DNA from: Gammaproteobacteria bacterium
GTDB lineage: Bacteria > Pseudomonadota > Gammaproteobacteria > Pseudomonadales > Azotimanducaceae
DNA length: 64,000 bases
Assembly (NCBI GenBank): GCA_002725995.1
Contig: PBRQ01000055.1
Location: 1-64,000, forward strand
Direction of reading: 5' to 3'
Part shown: one piece after another, positions 10,231-20,880 of the stretch
Position numbering within the stretch: the first letter of the stretch is position 1
Layout: each line of letters opens with the position of its first letter
Notes under the pieces: model-generated
What the model saw: the letters and a program-made list of their open reading frames with translations, nothing else
Databases searched by the model: none
Told to the model about the DNA's origin: nothing
Made by a program: the position numbers and the translations under genes

Positions 10231-11645
10231 TGCACCTCTCCTAGCCCGAACACTTCACGTGCATCCGCCACCTTACCCTCAATTGCTGCGGCTGCAACCA
10301 TCAGCGGGCTCATCAGGATTGTCCGCCCCGTAGGCGAACCCTGCCGGCCAATAAAATTCCTGTTGGAACTGGAAGCACAGAGTTCATCACCGATCAGTTT
10401 ATCCGGATTCATAGCCAGGCACATGGAACATCCAGGCTTCCGCCATTCAAAACCAGCTTCTTCGAAAACCAGATGCAGATTCTTCTCCCTGGCGGCCTTG
10501 TCTACTTTTTCTGACCCCGGCACCGCAATTGCCCGTACCGACGGCAATACTTTTCGCCCCTTCAGAACCGCGGCAACCTGCTCAAAATCACTAAGCCTGC
10601 CATTAGTGCAACTGCCTAAAAAGGCAACATCAACCTTTGTCCCCTTAATCGGCTGGTTGACCTCCAATTTCATATAGTCCAGTGCATCTGAAATTAAATT
10701 CTTCTCCAAGCCTTGAACAAGGTCGGGGTCTGGAATAACTTCCTCTATGGAAATTGCCTGAGCAGGAGTAACGCCCCAGGTTATCGTCGGTTTGATCTTG
10801 GCCGCTTCAATAATTACTTCATCATCATACTGAGCATCAGCATCACTGGCGTAGCTGCGCCACTTCTTTACTTCGCTGTCAAAAGCATCACCCTCTGGAA
10901 CTCTCTCCCGCCCCTTCAGAAACTCAAATGTGGTTTCATCCGGGCTCACATACCCACACCGGGCACCACCCTCAATACTCATGTTGCAAACTGTCATCCG
11001 CTCTTCCATGGTCATATTCTCGATTACGGACCCAGCATACTCATAGGCGAAGCCTACGCCGCCATTCACGCCCAAGGTGCGTATGATATGCAAAATAACA
11101 TCCTTCGCAGTCACTCCGCGTGAAAGTTCTCCCTCAATTCTGATTCGCCTCACTTTCAGCGGATCCATTGCAATCGTCTGGCTGGCAAGGACATCACGCA
11201 CCTGACTGGTACCAATTCCGAGTGCAATACAGCCAAACGCACCGTGAGTTGAGGTGTGACTGTCACCACAGCATATGGTCATACCCGGCTGTGTTAGTCC
11301 AAGTTCGGGACTCACTACATGTACTATTCCCTGGGATCCGGATTGCGGGGCAAAAAATTCAATTTTGTTTTGCGTGGTTGCCTCGACAAGTACCTGAATC
11401 ATCCGCTCAGCCATATCATCAGCCAGCGGCCGAGACTGATCATCGGTTGGTATTATGTGGTCAACCGTTGCAAAGGTTCTTCCAGGATAGGCAACACCTA
11501 AACCCTTGTCCTTCAGCATGCCAAAGGCTTGCGGGCTGGTCACTTCGTGAATCAGGTGAAGCGCGATAAATAGCTGGTACTGACCGCTGTCCAACTGCCG
11601 TACAACATGGTCATCCCAAACCTTCTGATAAAGGTTTTTAGCCAC
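10227..11645 (-). CDS. leuC: 3-isopropylmalate/citramalate isomerase large subunit
   Basis: [54 protein letters not shown]. Confidence 0.94.
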   Translation of the reverse strand: MAKNLYQKVWDDHVVRQLDSGQYQLFIALHLIHEVTSPQAFGMLKDKGLGVAYPGRTFATVDHIIPTDDQSRPLADDMAERMIQVLVEATTQNKIEFFAPQSGSQGIVHVVSPELGLTQPGMTICCGDSHTSTHGAFGCIALGIGTSQVRDVLASQTIAMDPLKVRRIRIEGELSRGVTAKDVILHIIRTLGVNGGVGFAYEYAGSVIENMTMEERMTVCNMSIEGGARCGYVSPDETTFEFLKGRERVPEGDAFDSEVKKWRSYASDADAQYDDEVIIEAAKIKPTITWGVTPAQAISIEEVIPDPDLVQGLEKNLISDALDYMKLEVNQPIKGTKVDVAFLGSCTNGRLSDFEQVAAVLKGRKVLPSVRAIAVPGSEKVDKAAREKNLHLVFEEAGFEWRKPGCSMCLAMNPDKLIGDELCASSSNRNFIGRQGSPTGRTILMSPLMVAAAAIEGKVADAREVFGLGEVQ

Positions 11646-11748
11646 GGGGACTCCTGTCTAAGATAAAAGAGCGGCGAGTTTAGCATGAAAAAAGCGATTT
11701 TCTATTCCATTTAGAGATAGAGGTGAGTCGCGAAGCGCAGTTCCAAAC

Positions 11749-12831
11749 CTATGAAGGCATCGTCGGATCAACGATGATCTTTGCGTGTTTGTCCGGGTCA
11801 GCAAGGTCTTCAAACGCAGCAGGAACACCACTAAGTCCAACCCTGCCAGATATCAGGGGCGAAGCATCCACCTTCCCCTCCGCAATATTGTGCAGGGTTT
11901 GCGCGAACTCTTCCGGCGTATAACCGAGGACAAACTGTAGACTAAGCTCCTTGGTAATACCAGACATAGGCTGAAAGTGATCCTCTTCCATGCACACTCC
12001 AAGGATAACTATTCTGCCGCCCTGCGGTGCACCTGCCATTACCTGGTCTATTACGCCAGGAATACCAACGCACTCAAAAAATACGCCTGGTCGCAGTGCT
12101 GGCCCGGCAATTAGTGACTGGGGCAAGGCTCCTTCGTCAACGTCAGTCGACGCCACCTGCACCCAGCTTTCATATGGGGAGTTCTCGGCTGGATCTACTA
12201 CTAGGTCAGCACCCATGACTTCGGCCAGCTGTCGCCGCTTGGGGCTGAAATCAGCAGCTATTATTGGGCCAACCTGATTCATTTTGAGCGCGGCAATGAC
12301 TGCGAGACCAACCGGGCCACAGCCTATGACAAGCGGCACTTCTTTGCTGAGCTTCGCCACCTGCACCGCGTGATACCCAACAGCCATCGGCTCTGTCAGT
12401 GCTGCCATGTCGGTGGACAGACCGTTGGGAACTTCCAGCAGCATGGATTCAGTTAGCACCATATTTTCCGCATACCCACCCGGCACCTCATCTGAATAGC
12501 CCACTGCCTTCATTTCACCATTGCGAAAGGTCATTGGCACCGAACATACCCGCGACCCAATGGCATGTGCCTTTGTCGTTCCCGGACCATGCTCAAGTAT
12601 CTCAGCACAGAACTCGTGCCCCATGATTACACCCCGGGACAAATCCATTTCCATGGAGCCATCAGCCTGCGCTGACGCTTCACTCATCTGCGCAGCGAAT
12701 TTCAGAGCGTGCAAATCAGAGCCACAAATCCCACACGCCAATGTCTTTACGAGCACCTCTCCTTCACTCGGCTCCGGCGCCACCACATCCTCAACTTTCA
12801 GCTCCGAACCACGCATGACTACTGCTTGCAT
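11749..12831 (-). CDS. zinc-binding medium-chain alcohol dehydrogenase family protein
   Basis: CGICGSDLHALK, MGHEFCAEILEHG, VIGCGPVGLAVIAALK. Confidence 0.88.
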   Translation of the reverse strand: MQAVVMRGSELKVEDVVAPEPSEGEVLVKTLACGICGSDLHALKFAAQMSEASAQADGSMEMDLSRGVIMGHEFCAEILEHGPGTTKAHAIGSRVCSVPMTFRNGEMKAVGYSDEVPGGYAENMVLTESMLLEVPNGLSTDMAALTEPMAVGYHAVQVAKLSKEVPLVIGCGPVGLAVIAALKMNQVGPIIAADFSPKRRQLAEVMGADLVVDPAENSPYESWVQVASTDVDEGALPQSLIAGPALRPGVFFECVGIPGVIDQVMAGAPQGGRIVILGVCMEEDHFQPMSGITKELSLQFVLGYTPEEFAQTLHNIAEGKVDASPLISGRVGLSGVPAAFEDLADPDKHAKIIVDPTMPS

Positions 12832-15155
12832 TATTCAGCTCCTGCTGCTGTTTGTTTTTCAGAAAGGCTGATGACTTGATTTGCATATTTTGAATTGGGG
12901 AGCACCTCATAAAATACGTCATCGGAATCAGCCAACTGCTCCACCTTCTCATCCTTCCACAGGCCAACCTTACCAACCCTCACAACAAGGTGCCTTTCCT
13001 TCCCTTTGACATCTGGAAATTTGCCAACGCACAGGGTTTCATCCCTGCCTCCAGACTTTATGTTCATCTGTGTAAAATTCACCTCAATCTTTAACTTCTC
13101 GAAGGCCGCAGCATCCAACAGAATGCCATTCACGTTGTATCGAATCTGGTGCTGGCCCTTTTCACCCTTTTGTGCATCGGACTCACTTATCTCAAGAACC
13201 TCAACATTAAAATCACCTGAATCGAAGCTATCTCGTAATTTCCAGGAGCAGGAAGACATTCGATCAGCACCACCAATTGCTGACGATATCATTATGGGGC
13301 GCTTATCATCGAATAGAAAGAGGGGGATCTCATTCGAAAAACAAATACCAATACCAATCTCCAGCTTAGGAAGTCCGGTCTTGGCGGAGTGAGAATTTTT
13401 AGAATTGACGATATCGAGCATTTCTTTGGCCATTCCACAGGCACGCGATACTGAGTACCACTCGGTTGGGCTACCTTCATATTCATAGGTGCCGAGGATC
13501 ACTGCATCACCCTCGATAAAAACTTTAGCCGCACCATAGGTCTTGAGCCTTTCATTGATGGGGTCAAAAAAACGTAAACTGAAGTAGCTTGCCGGGTTCA
13601 GATCCCGGCGCAGCAATTCCTGGGTAACCGTCGTCGAGCCACGAACATCAGCTTTTAGAATTGTGTGATGGATAATCTCCGGGAGCTCATCCGCAACCTG
13701 TTTCACTTCTTCGCTATCCATCAGGCAAAATAGTTGCCCTCCGGCCCTTGCAAGCTGTAGTTGTTCTGCATCTGTAATGACTGAGATGCGATTGAATACG
13801 CGATGTGCAAACCGATAATACTTCAGGTGAAAACGATAGCGGCTGATATCCGTCAAAAGCTTCAACATCAACTCATCTTCTGATTTCCTGTCTTTTTCAT
13901 CGTACTCATCAGCAAGAGTTATCAGTTTCTGGGAGAGCGTTTTTGCCCCTTTCTTGGATAAACCTATTGCCTCAATAATCTTCTTCGTGTCATTTCCTGC
14001 CACTGCTGATACGGCATCAGCCACATCAATGAGACCAAGATCCTGCTGGGTTAGTTTTTCCCGCAGAAAGTAAGTCGCCATCATCTCTTTGACGTCGCTA
14101 CTACTGGCGATCTCCTTTCGTATTTCCGCAAGGATTTTTGACAGCTTCTTTGTAGCCGAGTTGAAAGACCAATGGGCCTTCATCCCCAGTTGCCCCTTAA
14201 CCTTGGCCGCAAGCTTTCCATGAAAATTCTCATCAAATAGCAAGCGAATATTTCCAGGCTGCTCAAGCCAGCTGAATGACTCGGATATGACTTCCTTCTG
14301 ATCCTCCGATGGTCCCAGCAGTGACTGCACTGCAAAGAGCCCACCAAGGGCATCGTAGACCTCCACTTGTGCTGACGTGAGGTTGGTCATGTTCTTCAGG
14401 GAGTCAGCCTTTATTTCCGGCAATCTTTTAGCCAGAACATTTTCAAGGGCAGTATTCAGCTTCTCAAACCCCACGCCCCCGCCGGACCACAGGGCGTAGC
14501 ACTCAAGCAATAACACGGGCTCCTGGGGAGATCTGGCGTACAGGAGTGGATTATACATAATATTGGCAGCTTCAGAGAGGTCATCTCCAAGCACCTGTGC
14601 ACGGAGTTCCTTTAGCTGATTGTTTTCTTCCCGCTGCAGTTGTTTCAGGAGCAGCCGGCAAATCCGAAACATAAACTCATTAGAGTATTTCCTGAACCAG
14701 GTGATTTTCTCCTGCGTGGTCAACAAACTCCTCGAGCCGGAATACTGCTGCTGCCCCTGGGTTTCCTCCAGCTTCGCACGATATTTGTCCAATTCATCAC
14801 GAACCTGCTGAAGAATGAACTTAACCACCGCAAATTGAAGAACTCTGATCTGACCCCGCTTCAGGTCAGTTTTGTAACGATGCAGCGTCACACGCATCAT
14901 GTTCGTATAGGCTTCTCGGAAGTCGTTGACCTCCTTCGAGTTACCAGAAACCAGTTTGTTCCCGGCAACAATTCGCTTGACCTGGCCCTCTATTATTTCC
15001 CTCGCCTTGAAGGAAAAGGTTAGGGAAAGCTCCACATCAATGTGGTAGTTATCAACACCCTTATTGGCCACACTACAGTCTAGCTTAACCTCCCTCGGAG
15101 TTTTTACTCTTTCCAGGATGTCATCAAGTGACGCTATTATTTGTTGTTCTGCCAT
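12831..15155 (-). CDS. large protein (774 aa) with divergent class III adenylate/guanylate cyclase-like C-terminal domain
   Basis: ILKADVRGSTTVTQELLRRDLNPASYFSLRFFDPINERLKTYGAAKVFIEGDAVILG...LEIGIGICF...AIGGADRM resembles the cyclase homology domain; about 490-aa uncharacterised N-terminal region. Confidence 0.65.
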   Translation of the reverse strand: MAEQQIIASLDDILERVKTPREVKLDCSVANKGVDNYHIDVELSLTFSFKAREIIEGQVKRIVAGNKLVSGNSKEVNDFREAYTNMMRVTLHRYKTDLKRGQIRVLQFAVVKFILQQVRDELDKYRAKLEETQGQQQYSGSRSLLTTQEKITWFRKYSNEFMFRICRLLLKQLQREENNQLKELRAQVLGDDLSEAANIMYNPLLYARSPQEPVLLLECYALWSGGGVGFEKLNTALENVLAKRLPEIKADSLKNMTNLTSAQVEVYDALGGLFAVQSLLGPSEDQKEVISESFSWLEQPGNIRLLFDENFHGKLAAKVKGQLGMKAHWSFNSATKKLSKILAEIRKEIASSSDVKEMMATYFLREKLTQQDLGLIDVADAVSAVAGNDTKKIIEAIGLSKKGAKTLSQKLITLADEYDEKDRKSEDELMLKLLTDISRYRFHLKYYRFAHRVFNRISVITDAEQLQLARAGGQLFCLMDSEEVKQVADELPEIIHHTILKADVRGSTTVTQELLRRDLNPASYFSLRFFDPINERLKTYGAAKVFIEGDAVILGTYEYEGSPTEWYSVSRACGMAKEMLDIVNSKNSHSAKTGLPKLEIGIGICFSNEIPLFLFDDKRPIMISSAIGGADRMSSCSWKLRDSFDSGDFNVEVLEISESDAQKGEKGQHQIRYNVNGILLDAAAFEKLKIEVNFTQMNIKSGGRDETLCVGKFPDVKGKERHLVVRVGKVGLWKDEKVEQLADSDDVFYEVLPNSKYANQVISLSEKQTAAGAE

Positions 15156-15159
15156 TTTT

Positions 15160-16314
15160 CTACCGACCTAACCTCACAGCCTGTCGCTTTGGCCCCCAAT
15201 CCCCAGGGCCCGCCTCAAAAACACCAGCAATCCATTCACCGCAGGAACGGCAGCAACCCTGGCTATCCAGTTGCCATTTGTCGAGCTTATACCAGTCCCG
15301 CTCAATCAACATAGTCTCGCATGAAGGGCACCAGGTAGAACCTCCTTCGCTATCGTGAACATTACCAATATAAACAAACTTCAAGCCATTGGATTTTGCA
15401 ATTTTTCTCGCCCTGCTCAAGGTTGCTGGTGGTGTTGAGGGTTTGTCAGTCATTTTGAAATCGGGGTGAAAGGCTGAGAAGTGGATCGGCACATCTTCGC
15501 CAAGGTTTTCAACCACCCACTGGCTCATAGCTTCAATCTCATCCGTAGAATCATTCTCACCTGGAATCAATAGCGTAGTGAGTTCAAACCAGATACTTGT
15601 CTCGTGCTTCAAGTACAGCAATGTATCTAGTACATCCGCCAGGTGCCCTCCACAAATCTTGTGATAAAAATGTTCACTGAAGGCCTTCAGATCTATGTTG
15701 GCAGCATCCATATATTCAAAAAATTCACGCCTGGGCTCAGGGCAAATATACCCGGCGGTAACAGCAACGGAGTTGATTCCCTTATCCCTGGCAGCAGCAG
15801 CTACATCAATGGCATATTCGTGAAAGATCACAGGATCATTGTAGGTATAAGCGATACTTCTGCACCCAAGCGCCGTCGCTGCTTCCACCAACACTTCAGG
15901 TGAGGCGGCATCTGCCAGCGTCTGCATTTCCCTTGATTTGCTCATATCCCAGTTCTGGCAGAACTTGCATACAAGGTTGCAACCCGCCGTCCCAAACGAA
16001 AGGACCGGGGTACCAGGCAGAAAGTGATTCAGTGGTTTCTTTTCGATTGGATCAACACAGAAACCACTGGATAACCCATAGGTAGTCAATACTATTTCAT
16101 CGTTCTGTCTGGCACGGACAAAACACAAACCCTGCTGCCCCTGTCGCAACCTGCAATGGCGGGGACATAAATCGCATTGCAGACGACCATCATCACATTT
16201 GCGCCAATACCGGGTACCGACCACACTAGATGTCCCAGGTTTATGAATGCCCTTGCCAAGCTGCCAATTAAGAATTGATGACATTTTCGCAGATGATTGA
16301 TTTAGAATGACCAT
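15160..16314 (-). CDS. amrS: AmmeMemoRadiSam system radical SAM enzyme
   Basis: CDLCPRHCRLRQGQQGLCFVR; radical SAM motif GCNLVCKFCQNWDMS; C-terminal Cys-rich ribbon CPSCETMLI...CCRSCGEW. Confidence 0.9.
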   Translation of the reverse strand: MVILNQSSAKMSSILNWQLGKGIHKPGTSSVVGTRYWRKCDDGRLQCDLCPRHCRLRQGQQGLCFVRARQNDEIVLTTYGLSSGFCVDPIEKKPLNHFLPGTPVLSFGTAGCNLVCKFCQNWDMSKSREMQTLADAASPEVLVEAATALGCRSIAYTYNDPVIFHEYAIDVAAAARDKGINSVAVTAGYICPEPRREFFEYMDAANIDLKAFSEHFYHKICGGHLADVLDTLLYLKHETSIWFELTTLLIPGENDSTDEIEAMSQWVVENLGEDVPIHFSAFHPDFKMTDKPSTPPATLSRARKIAKSNGLKFVYIGNVHDSEGGSTWCPSCETMLIERDWYKLDKWQLDSQGCCRSCGEWIAGVFEAGPGDWGPKRQAVRLGR

Positions 16315-16334
16315 TATTACACAGGAATCGCCTT

Positions 16335-17720
16335 ATGAGCGCAGTGAGGCTCCCAGCAGTAGCAGGAACGTTTTATCCGTCAAATGACGATGTACTTTCG
16401 TCATCCGTCGACGCCATGCTGCGCAATAGTACCAACGGCCTCCCCTGCCCAAAGGTTATCATCGCCCCCCATGCAGGCCACGTCTATTCAGGTCAAATAG
16501 CGGCCAGCGCCTACAGCCGTCTAAGTAATACTGATACCCCTATTAAACGGGTCGTCCTGTTGGGACCATCCCACAAAGTAGCCTTCAAGGGTGTTGCAGC
16601 CACCAGCTGCACCGCCTATAAAACACCTCTTGGTGAAATTCCTGTTGATTCTGCTGCTGTACAGACAATATTGCAGCTGCCTGGCACCGGTTTCCTTGAT
16701 GAAGCCCATACTAACGAGCATAGCCTGGAGGTACACCTGCCATTTTTGCAACGGGAACTGGGAGCATTCTCACTGGTGCCGCTCGTAGTCGGAGACGCGA
16801 CTAAAGATGAAGTGGCCAACGTTATCAACGCACTTTGGGGTGGCGCAGAAACCCTGATCATAGTCAGCTCTGACCTCAGCCATTTTCATGCCTACGACAA
16901 GGCCCGGGAAATTGACACCCAGACGTCCAGAAAAATACTCACTCTGGAAAGCAACCTGGTGGGTGAAGAAGCATGTGGCTGCAGACCGATTAATGGTTTG
17001 CTGCATGTTTTGAAAGCAAGAGGCCTTAAAGTTGAACAGCTTTCCGTTTTGAATTCAGGTGATACAGCCGGGGACAAGGATCGGGTCGTCGGCTATGGCG
17101 CATACATTGTTCTGGAAGCACCAGGAATTTTGAAGAATGAGACAGAAGCGAACACGATGGATAGCCAATTGCCACTGGCCTTTCGGCAACGGCTACTACA
17201 GGTTGCGAGAGGGACTGTTTTGAGCTCTCTGGAAAGCAGCGGAATCTACAATATTGATCTCGACAGCTACCCACCCGAACTCAAACAAGAGAGAGCAACC
17301 TTCGTTACCCTAAATATCAATGATAGCCTTCGAGGCTGTATAGGCAGTCTGGCCGCCCACAGGCCCCTGGTAGTCGACATAGCGCACAACGCACAGGCTG
17401 CTGCCTTTAAGGATCCCCGGTTCAAGCCCTTGACCCTGGCGGAATTTCAGCATGTTGATTTCCATATATCGGTGCTCAGCGTTCCGCGAGTACTGGCGGT
17501 ATCATCAAGATCAGAGCTCATGGACAAACTGAGGCCTGGAATCGATGGTTTGATCATTGAAGAAAAGGGAAGAAGGGCAACCTACCTGCCCTCCGTTTGG
17601 GAGCAAATCAGCGACGCTGAAACATTTGTGTCAGAGCTTCGCAGGAAGGCGGGGCTGGATGCAACTGGGTGGCACGCAGATACAGTGGTACATCAGTACA
17701 CCACGGAGGAGTTCTGTTAG
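16335..17720 (+). CDS. AmmeMemoRadiSam system protein B/A fusion (MEMO1-like plus AMMECR1-like)
   Basis: N-term RLPAVAGTFYPS...IIAPHAGHVYSGQIAASAY (MEMO); C-term RATFVTLNINDSLRGCIGSLAAHRPLVVDIAHNAQAAAFKDPRF (AMMECR1). Confidence 0.9.
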   Translation: MSAVRLPAVAGTFYPSNDDVLSSSVDAMLRNSTNGLPCPKVIIAPHAGHVYSGQIAASAYSRLSNTDTPIKRVVLLGPSHKVAFKGVAATSCTAYKTPLGEIPVDSAAVQTILQLPGTGFLDEAHTNEHSLEVHLPFLQRELGAFSLVPLVVGDATKDEVANVINALWGGAETLIIVSSDLSHFHAYDKAREIDTQTSRKILTLESNLVGEEACGCRPINGLLHVLKARGLKVEQLSVLNSGDTAGDKDRVVGYGAYIVLEAPGILKNETEANTMDSQLPLAFRQRLLQVARGTVLSSLESSGIYNIDLDSYPPELKQERATFVTLNINDSLRGCIGSLAAHRPLVVDIAHNAQAAAFKDPRFKPLTLAEFQHVDFHISVLSVPRVLAVSSRSELMDKLRPGIDGLIIEEKGRRATYLPSVWEQISDAETFVSELRRKAGLDATGWHADTVVHQYTTEEFC

Positions 17721-18295
17721 TTGATAAACCTGAGCGTCGCACCTGATGTACCCCTCTCCTTTTCCACTTCTCGCCTTTCTATGCGTCGCTACGAACTTAG
17801 TGATGAGTTGATGCTATTTGAAGCTACGACGGAATCCATTGACGAGGTCCACCCTTTCCTTCCCTGGTACCACCCCGACTACAGTATTGAAGACTCAAGG
17901 TCCTGGCTGTTGGACATAAATCCAAACTGGAAAGACGAAAAATCTTACCAGTTCGCGATCATTGACTGGGTGACCGGTAAGTTCAACGGGGGATGCGGCC
18001 TAAACAGTGTCGATGATAATCCAATTGCAAATCTTGGGTACTGGGTAAGAACGTCAGAAACCGGCAGGGGTATCGCTTCCGAGGCAGCGATAGGGCTCCT
18101 GCATTTTGGTTTGAGCACCTGGACCTGATAATAACCGAAATACTGATGTCCACGCAAAACGAAGCGAGCAAAAAAGTAGCCCAACTGGTGGGTGGGACGC
18201 TGGAAGGAAATCTTCTCAATCGCCTAGAATTGCATGGAGAAAATCACGATGCTTGCCTTTACTCTGTGCTCTCAGACGATATTATTGGCAACTGA
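17721..18295 (+). pseudogene. GNAT-family N-acetyltransferase, frameshifted near 18110
   Basis: ORF 17721-18128 ends at ...AIGLLHFGLSTWT*; continuation in another frame reads FEHLDLIITEILMSTQNEASKKVAQLVGGTLEGNLLNRLELHGENHDACLYSVLSDDIIGN*. Confidence 0.8.
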
Positions 18296-18327
18296 TTCAT
18301 ATTTGACAGATAAATCCGGAGAAAACC

Positions 18328-19740
18328 ATGAGTGATCAAGAAACCCTGCGTGACGAAATGATGTCGATTCTCACCCGTCAGAGAAAGTCATACATTGCGG
18401 AAGGGGAAGTCTCCGCCGAAACCCGGATAGACCGAATTGACAGGGCTGTCAGTATTCTCGAAAAGTCCAGCGCAAAACTCTGTGAAGCAATGGCCGCAGA
18501 CTTCGGTCACAGATCCTTTGACCAATCCAAGCTAGCTGATATCGATGGTGCTATCGGTCCGTTAAAGGACTCGAAGAAGCATGTCAGAAAATGGATGCGC
18601 TCGGAACGACGAAAAGTAATGTTTCCAATGAACCTGCTGGGCAGCAAGGGGCGAGTTGACTACCAGCCCCTGGGCGTAGTCGGGTGCATCAGCCCCTGGA
18701 ATTTCCCTGTGCAATTAACATTTGCTCCTCTGGCGGGTGTTTTTAGCGCCGGTAATCGGACCATGATAAAACCGTCAGAGTTCACACCGGAAACTTCCGA
18801 ACTGATGAAGCAGATACTTGAGGAAGCCTTTGACATCGAGGAAGTTGCCGTATTTACCGGCGGCGCTGAAGTTGGTGGAGCTTTCAGCAGCCTGCCCTTC
18901 GATCACCTCCTGTTTACGGGCGCCACGTCCATAGCAAAGCACGTAATGCGTGCGGCTTCTGAAAACCTTGTGCCGCTGACACTTGAACTGGGCGGTAAAT
19001 CACCGGTGATAGTCGGCAAGAGTGCTGACATGACACTTGCTGCTGAAAATGTGATGGCAGGCAAGACCATGAACGCGGGTCAGATATGCCTCGCCCCCGA
19101 CTACATCTTTGTTCCAGAAGGTAAAACTGACGAATTCGTCAACGCTGCAAAGGCCTCAGTTGCAAAAATGTACCCTAACCTTAAGGATAACCCTGACTAC
19201 ACCTCCATCATCAACGAGCGCCACTATGATCGATTGAATGGCTACATTGATGACGCCAGGTCCAAGGGTGCTGAAGTCGTTGAAATAAACCCTGCAGATG
19301 AGGACTTTGACCAGCAGCAGCATCACCGGATACCACCCACCCTCGTTCTCGAGCCTTCCGAAGAAATGAAGGTCATGCAGGATGAGATTTTCGGACCGGT
19401 ACTGCCCATCAAGGCATACAAGTCAGTCGATGAGACTCTTGACTACATTAACGATCACGACAGACCCCTCGGGCTCTACTATTTTGGTGAGGATTCAAGT
19501 GAAGAACACAAGGTGCTGACCCACACAACTTCGGGGGGAGTCACCATCAACGATGTCATCATGCATGTCGCACAGGAGGGGCTTCCATTTGGTGGTATCG
19601 GTCCAAGTGGTATGGGTTGTTATCACGGTCATGATGGGTTCAAGACCTTCAGTCACACCAAAGCGATTTTTACCCAGTCCAAGCTAGTGGCGAAGCTGGC
19701 AGGTGCTTTGATGCGCCCGCCCTTCAAAAAAGCGAGTTAG
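18328..19740 (+). CDS. aldehyde dehydrogenase, coniferyl-aldehyde-dehydrogenase-like
   Basis: PLGVVGCISPWNFPVQLTFAPLAGVFSAGNRTMIKPSE; LELGGKSPVIV; NAGQICLAPDYIFVPEG. Confidence 0.9.
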   Translation: MSDQETLRDEMMSILTRQRKSYIAEGEVSAETRIDRIDRAVSILEKSSAKLCEAMAADFGHRSFDQSKLADIDGAIGPLKDSKKHVRKWMRSERRKVMFPMNLLGSKGRVDYQPLGVVGCISPWNFPVQLTFAPLAGVFSAGNRTMIKPSEFTPETSELMKQILEEAFDIEEVAVFTGGAEVGGAFSSLPFDHLLFTGATSIAKHVMRAASENLVPLTLELGGKSPVIVGKSADMTLAAENVMAGKTMNAGQICLAPDYIFVPEGKTDEFVNAAKASVAKMYPNLKDNPDYTSIINERHYDRLNGYIDDARSKGAEVVEINPADEDFDQQQHHRIPPTLVLEPSEEMKVMQDEIFGPVLPIKAYKSVDETLDYINDHDRPLGLYYFGEDSSEEHKVLTHTTSGGVTINDVIMHVAQEGLPFGGIGPSGMGCYHGHDGFKTFSHTKAIFTQSKLVAKLAGALMRPPFKKAS

Positions 19741-19902
19741 CCCCAGAGCCCGCTAGTCAGTGGGCCACCGGCTGGTACTCAAACCTCCTTACAAGATTGC
19801 CGCACCAACCGACTGCAGTAGAGACGACGTCGGGTGGATAGAACAATATTTCGATGTAATCTATGTGATAACCATGCCTAGGATGCAAAACAGGAACGAA
19901 AT

Positions 19903-20355
19903 GTGAGCAGAAGCGACCGCAAGATTACTAATTTCTTACTTACACCCAAATTCCAGCTCAAACTGACCTACTATTATATCGGCGTTGGCGTGGCGATTAT
20001 TGTCTCTCCCGGCGTGACGGTATTCTACAAAATATCAGTAGTACGAGACATCATAAATAACAGCGTAGTTACGGATTTCGATGCACAGTCTAAAATCAGT
20101 GCGGAGATGTTTTTCATCGCCTAGGCTTCCCTCGTGGGGTTTGTCGCATTCGCCATCGCATCGTTTATTTTCGCGCTGATGGTCAGCCATCGAATAGCGG
20201 GCCCTGTGGTAGCTATAACAGCCCTTATTAGCGAGCTCAAGAAAGGTACCTACACCTATGGTCGAAAATTGCGACCAAACGATGAACTCACGCTCATAAT
20301 GGATAAGCTGCACGAACTGAAAGATGCGCTTGCATCTAACGAGGCGAAAAAGTAA
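19903..20355 (+). pseudogene. two-TM HAMP-domain-like protein interrupted by an in-frame TAG
   Basis: ORFs 19903-20124 and 20134-20355 are in the same frame, separated only by TAG at 20122-20124; second half FALMVSHRIAGPVVAITALISELKKGTYTYGRKLRPNDELTLIMDKLHELKDAL resembles TM+HAMP. Confidence 0.65.
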
Positions 20356-20389
20356 ATCCAGTAGCTATTGGCTTCACCAATAGTAGATG

Positions 20390-20732
20390 TTTCAGCCTAT
20401 TCGAGTTACTGATTACGGTTGCGGTTATAGGCATTATTTTTGCGATAGCCGTGCCTGCTTACCGCAACTATATCGAAACTGCCAACATGGCTAAGGTTAC
20501 GGCAAACTTTGAAGAAGCTGTTCGTTTGGCGAGAAACACATTTGTAAAGGACAAGACGAGAATAACCATTGGTTTGCCGGCAACGGCGCCAAATGATACC
20601 GCTGGCTGGATTACCATGTTTAACAAAAGTGGCGTATTGGCACCGGGCGGTGGTCCAGCCTACATACCATCCAATAACAAAAAGGATACAGGGCGGGGCG
20701 ATATGGTCACGGGTGCGATCGGTGTCAAATAG
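20390..20732 (+). pseudogene. type IV pilin-like protein remnant with no recognisable start codon or clean leader
   Basis: Frame upstream of the annotated 20451 GTG reads CFSLFELLITVAVIGIIFAIAVPAYRNYIETANMAKVTANFEEAVRLARN, a prepilin N-terminal helix; the residue at the -1 cleavage position is Cys rather than Gly. Confidence 0.6.
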
Positions 20733-20880
20733 AGAGCGGCAAAGACAGATAAAAAACCCAAATCAGCACGCCTTGAACTATGGTGACCTCTTTACATGGG
20801 CCTCATCGAACAGCGCGCGCGATTGGAGGGTGATGATATTGATACCACGATTCAACGCGAAAAGCCTTAGCGTCCACTAC

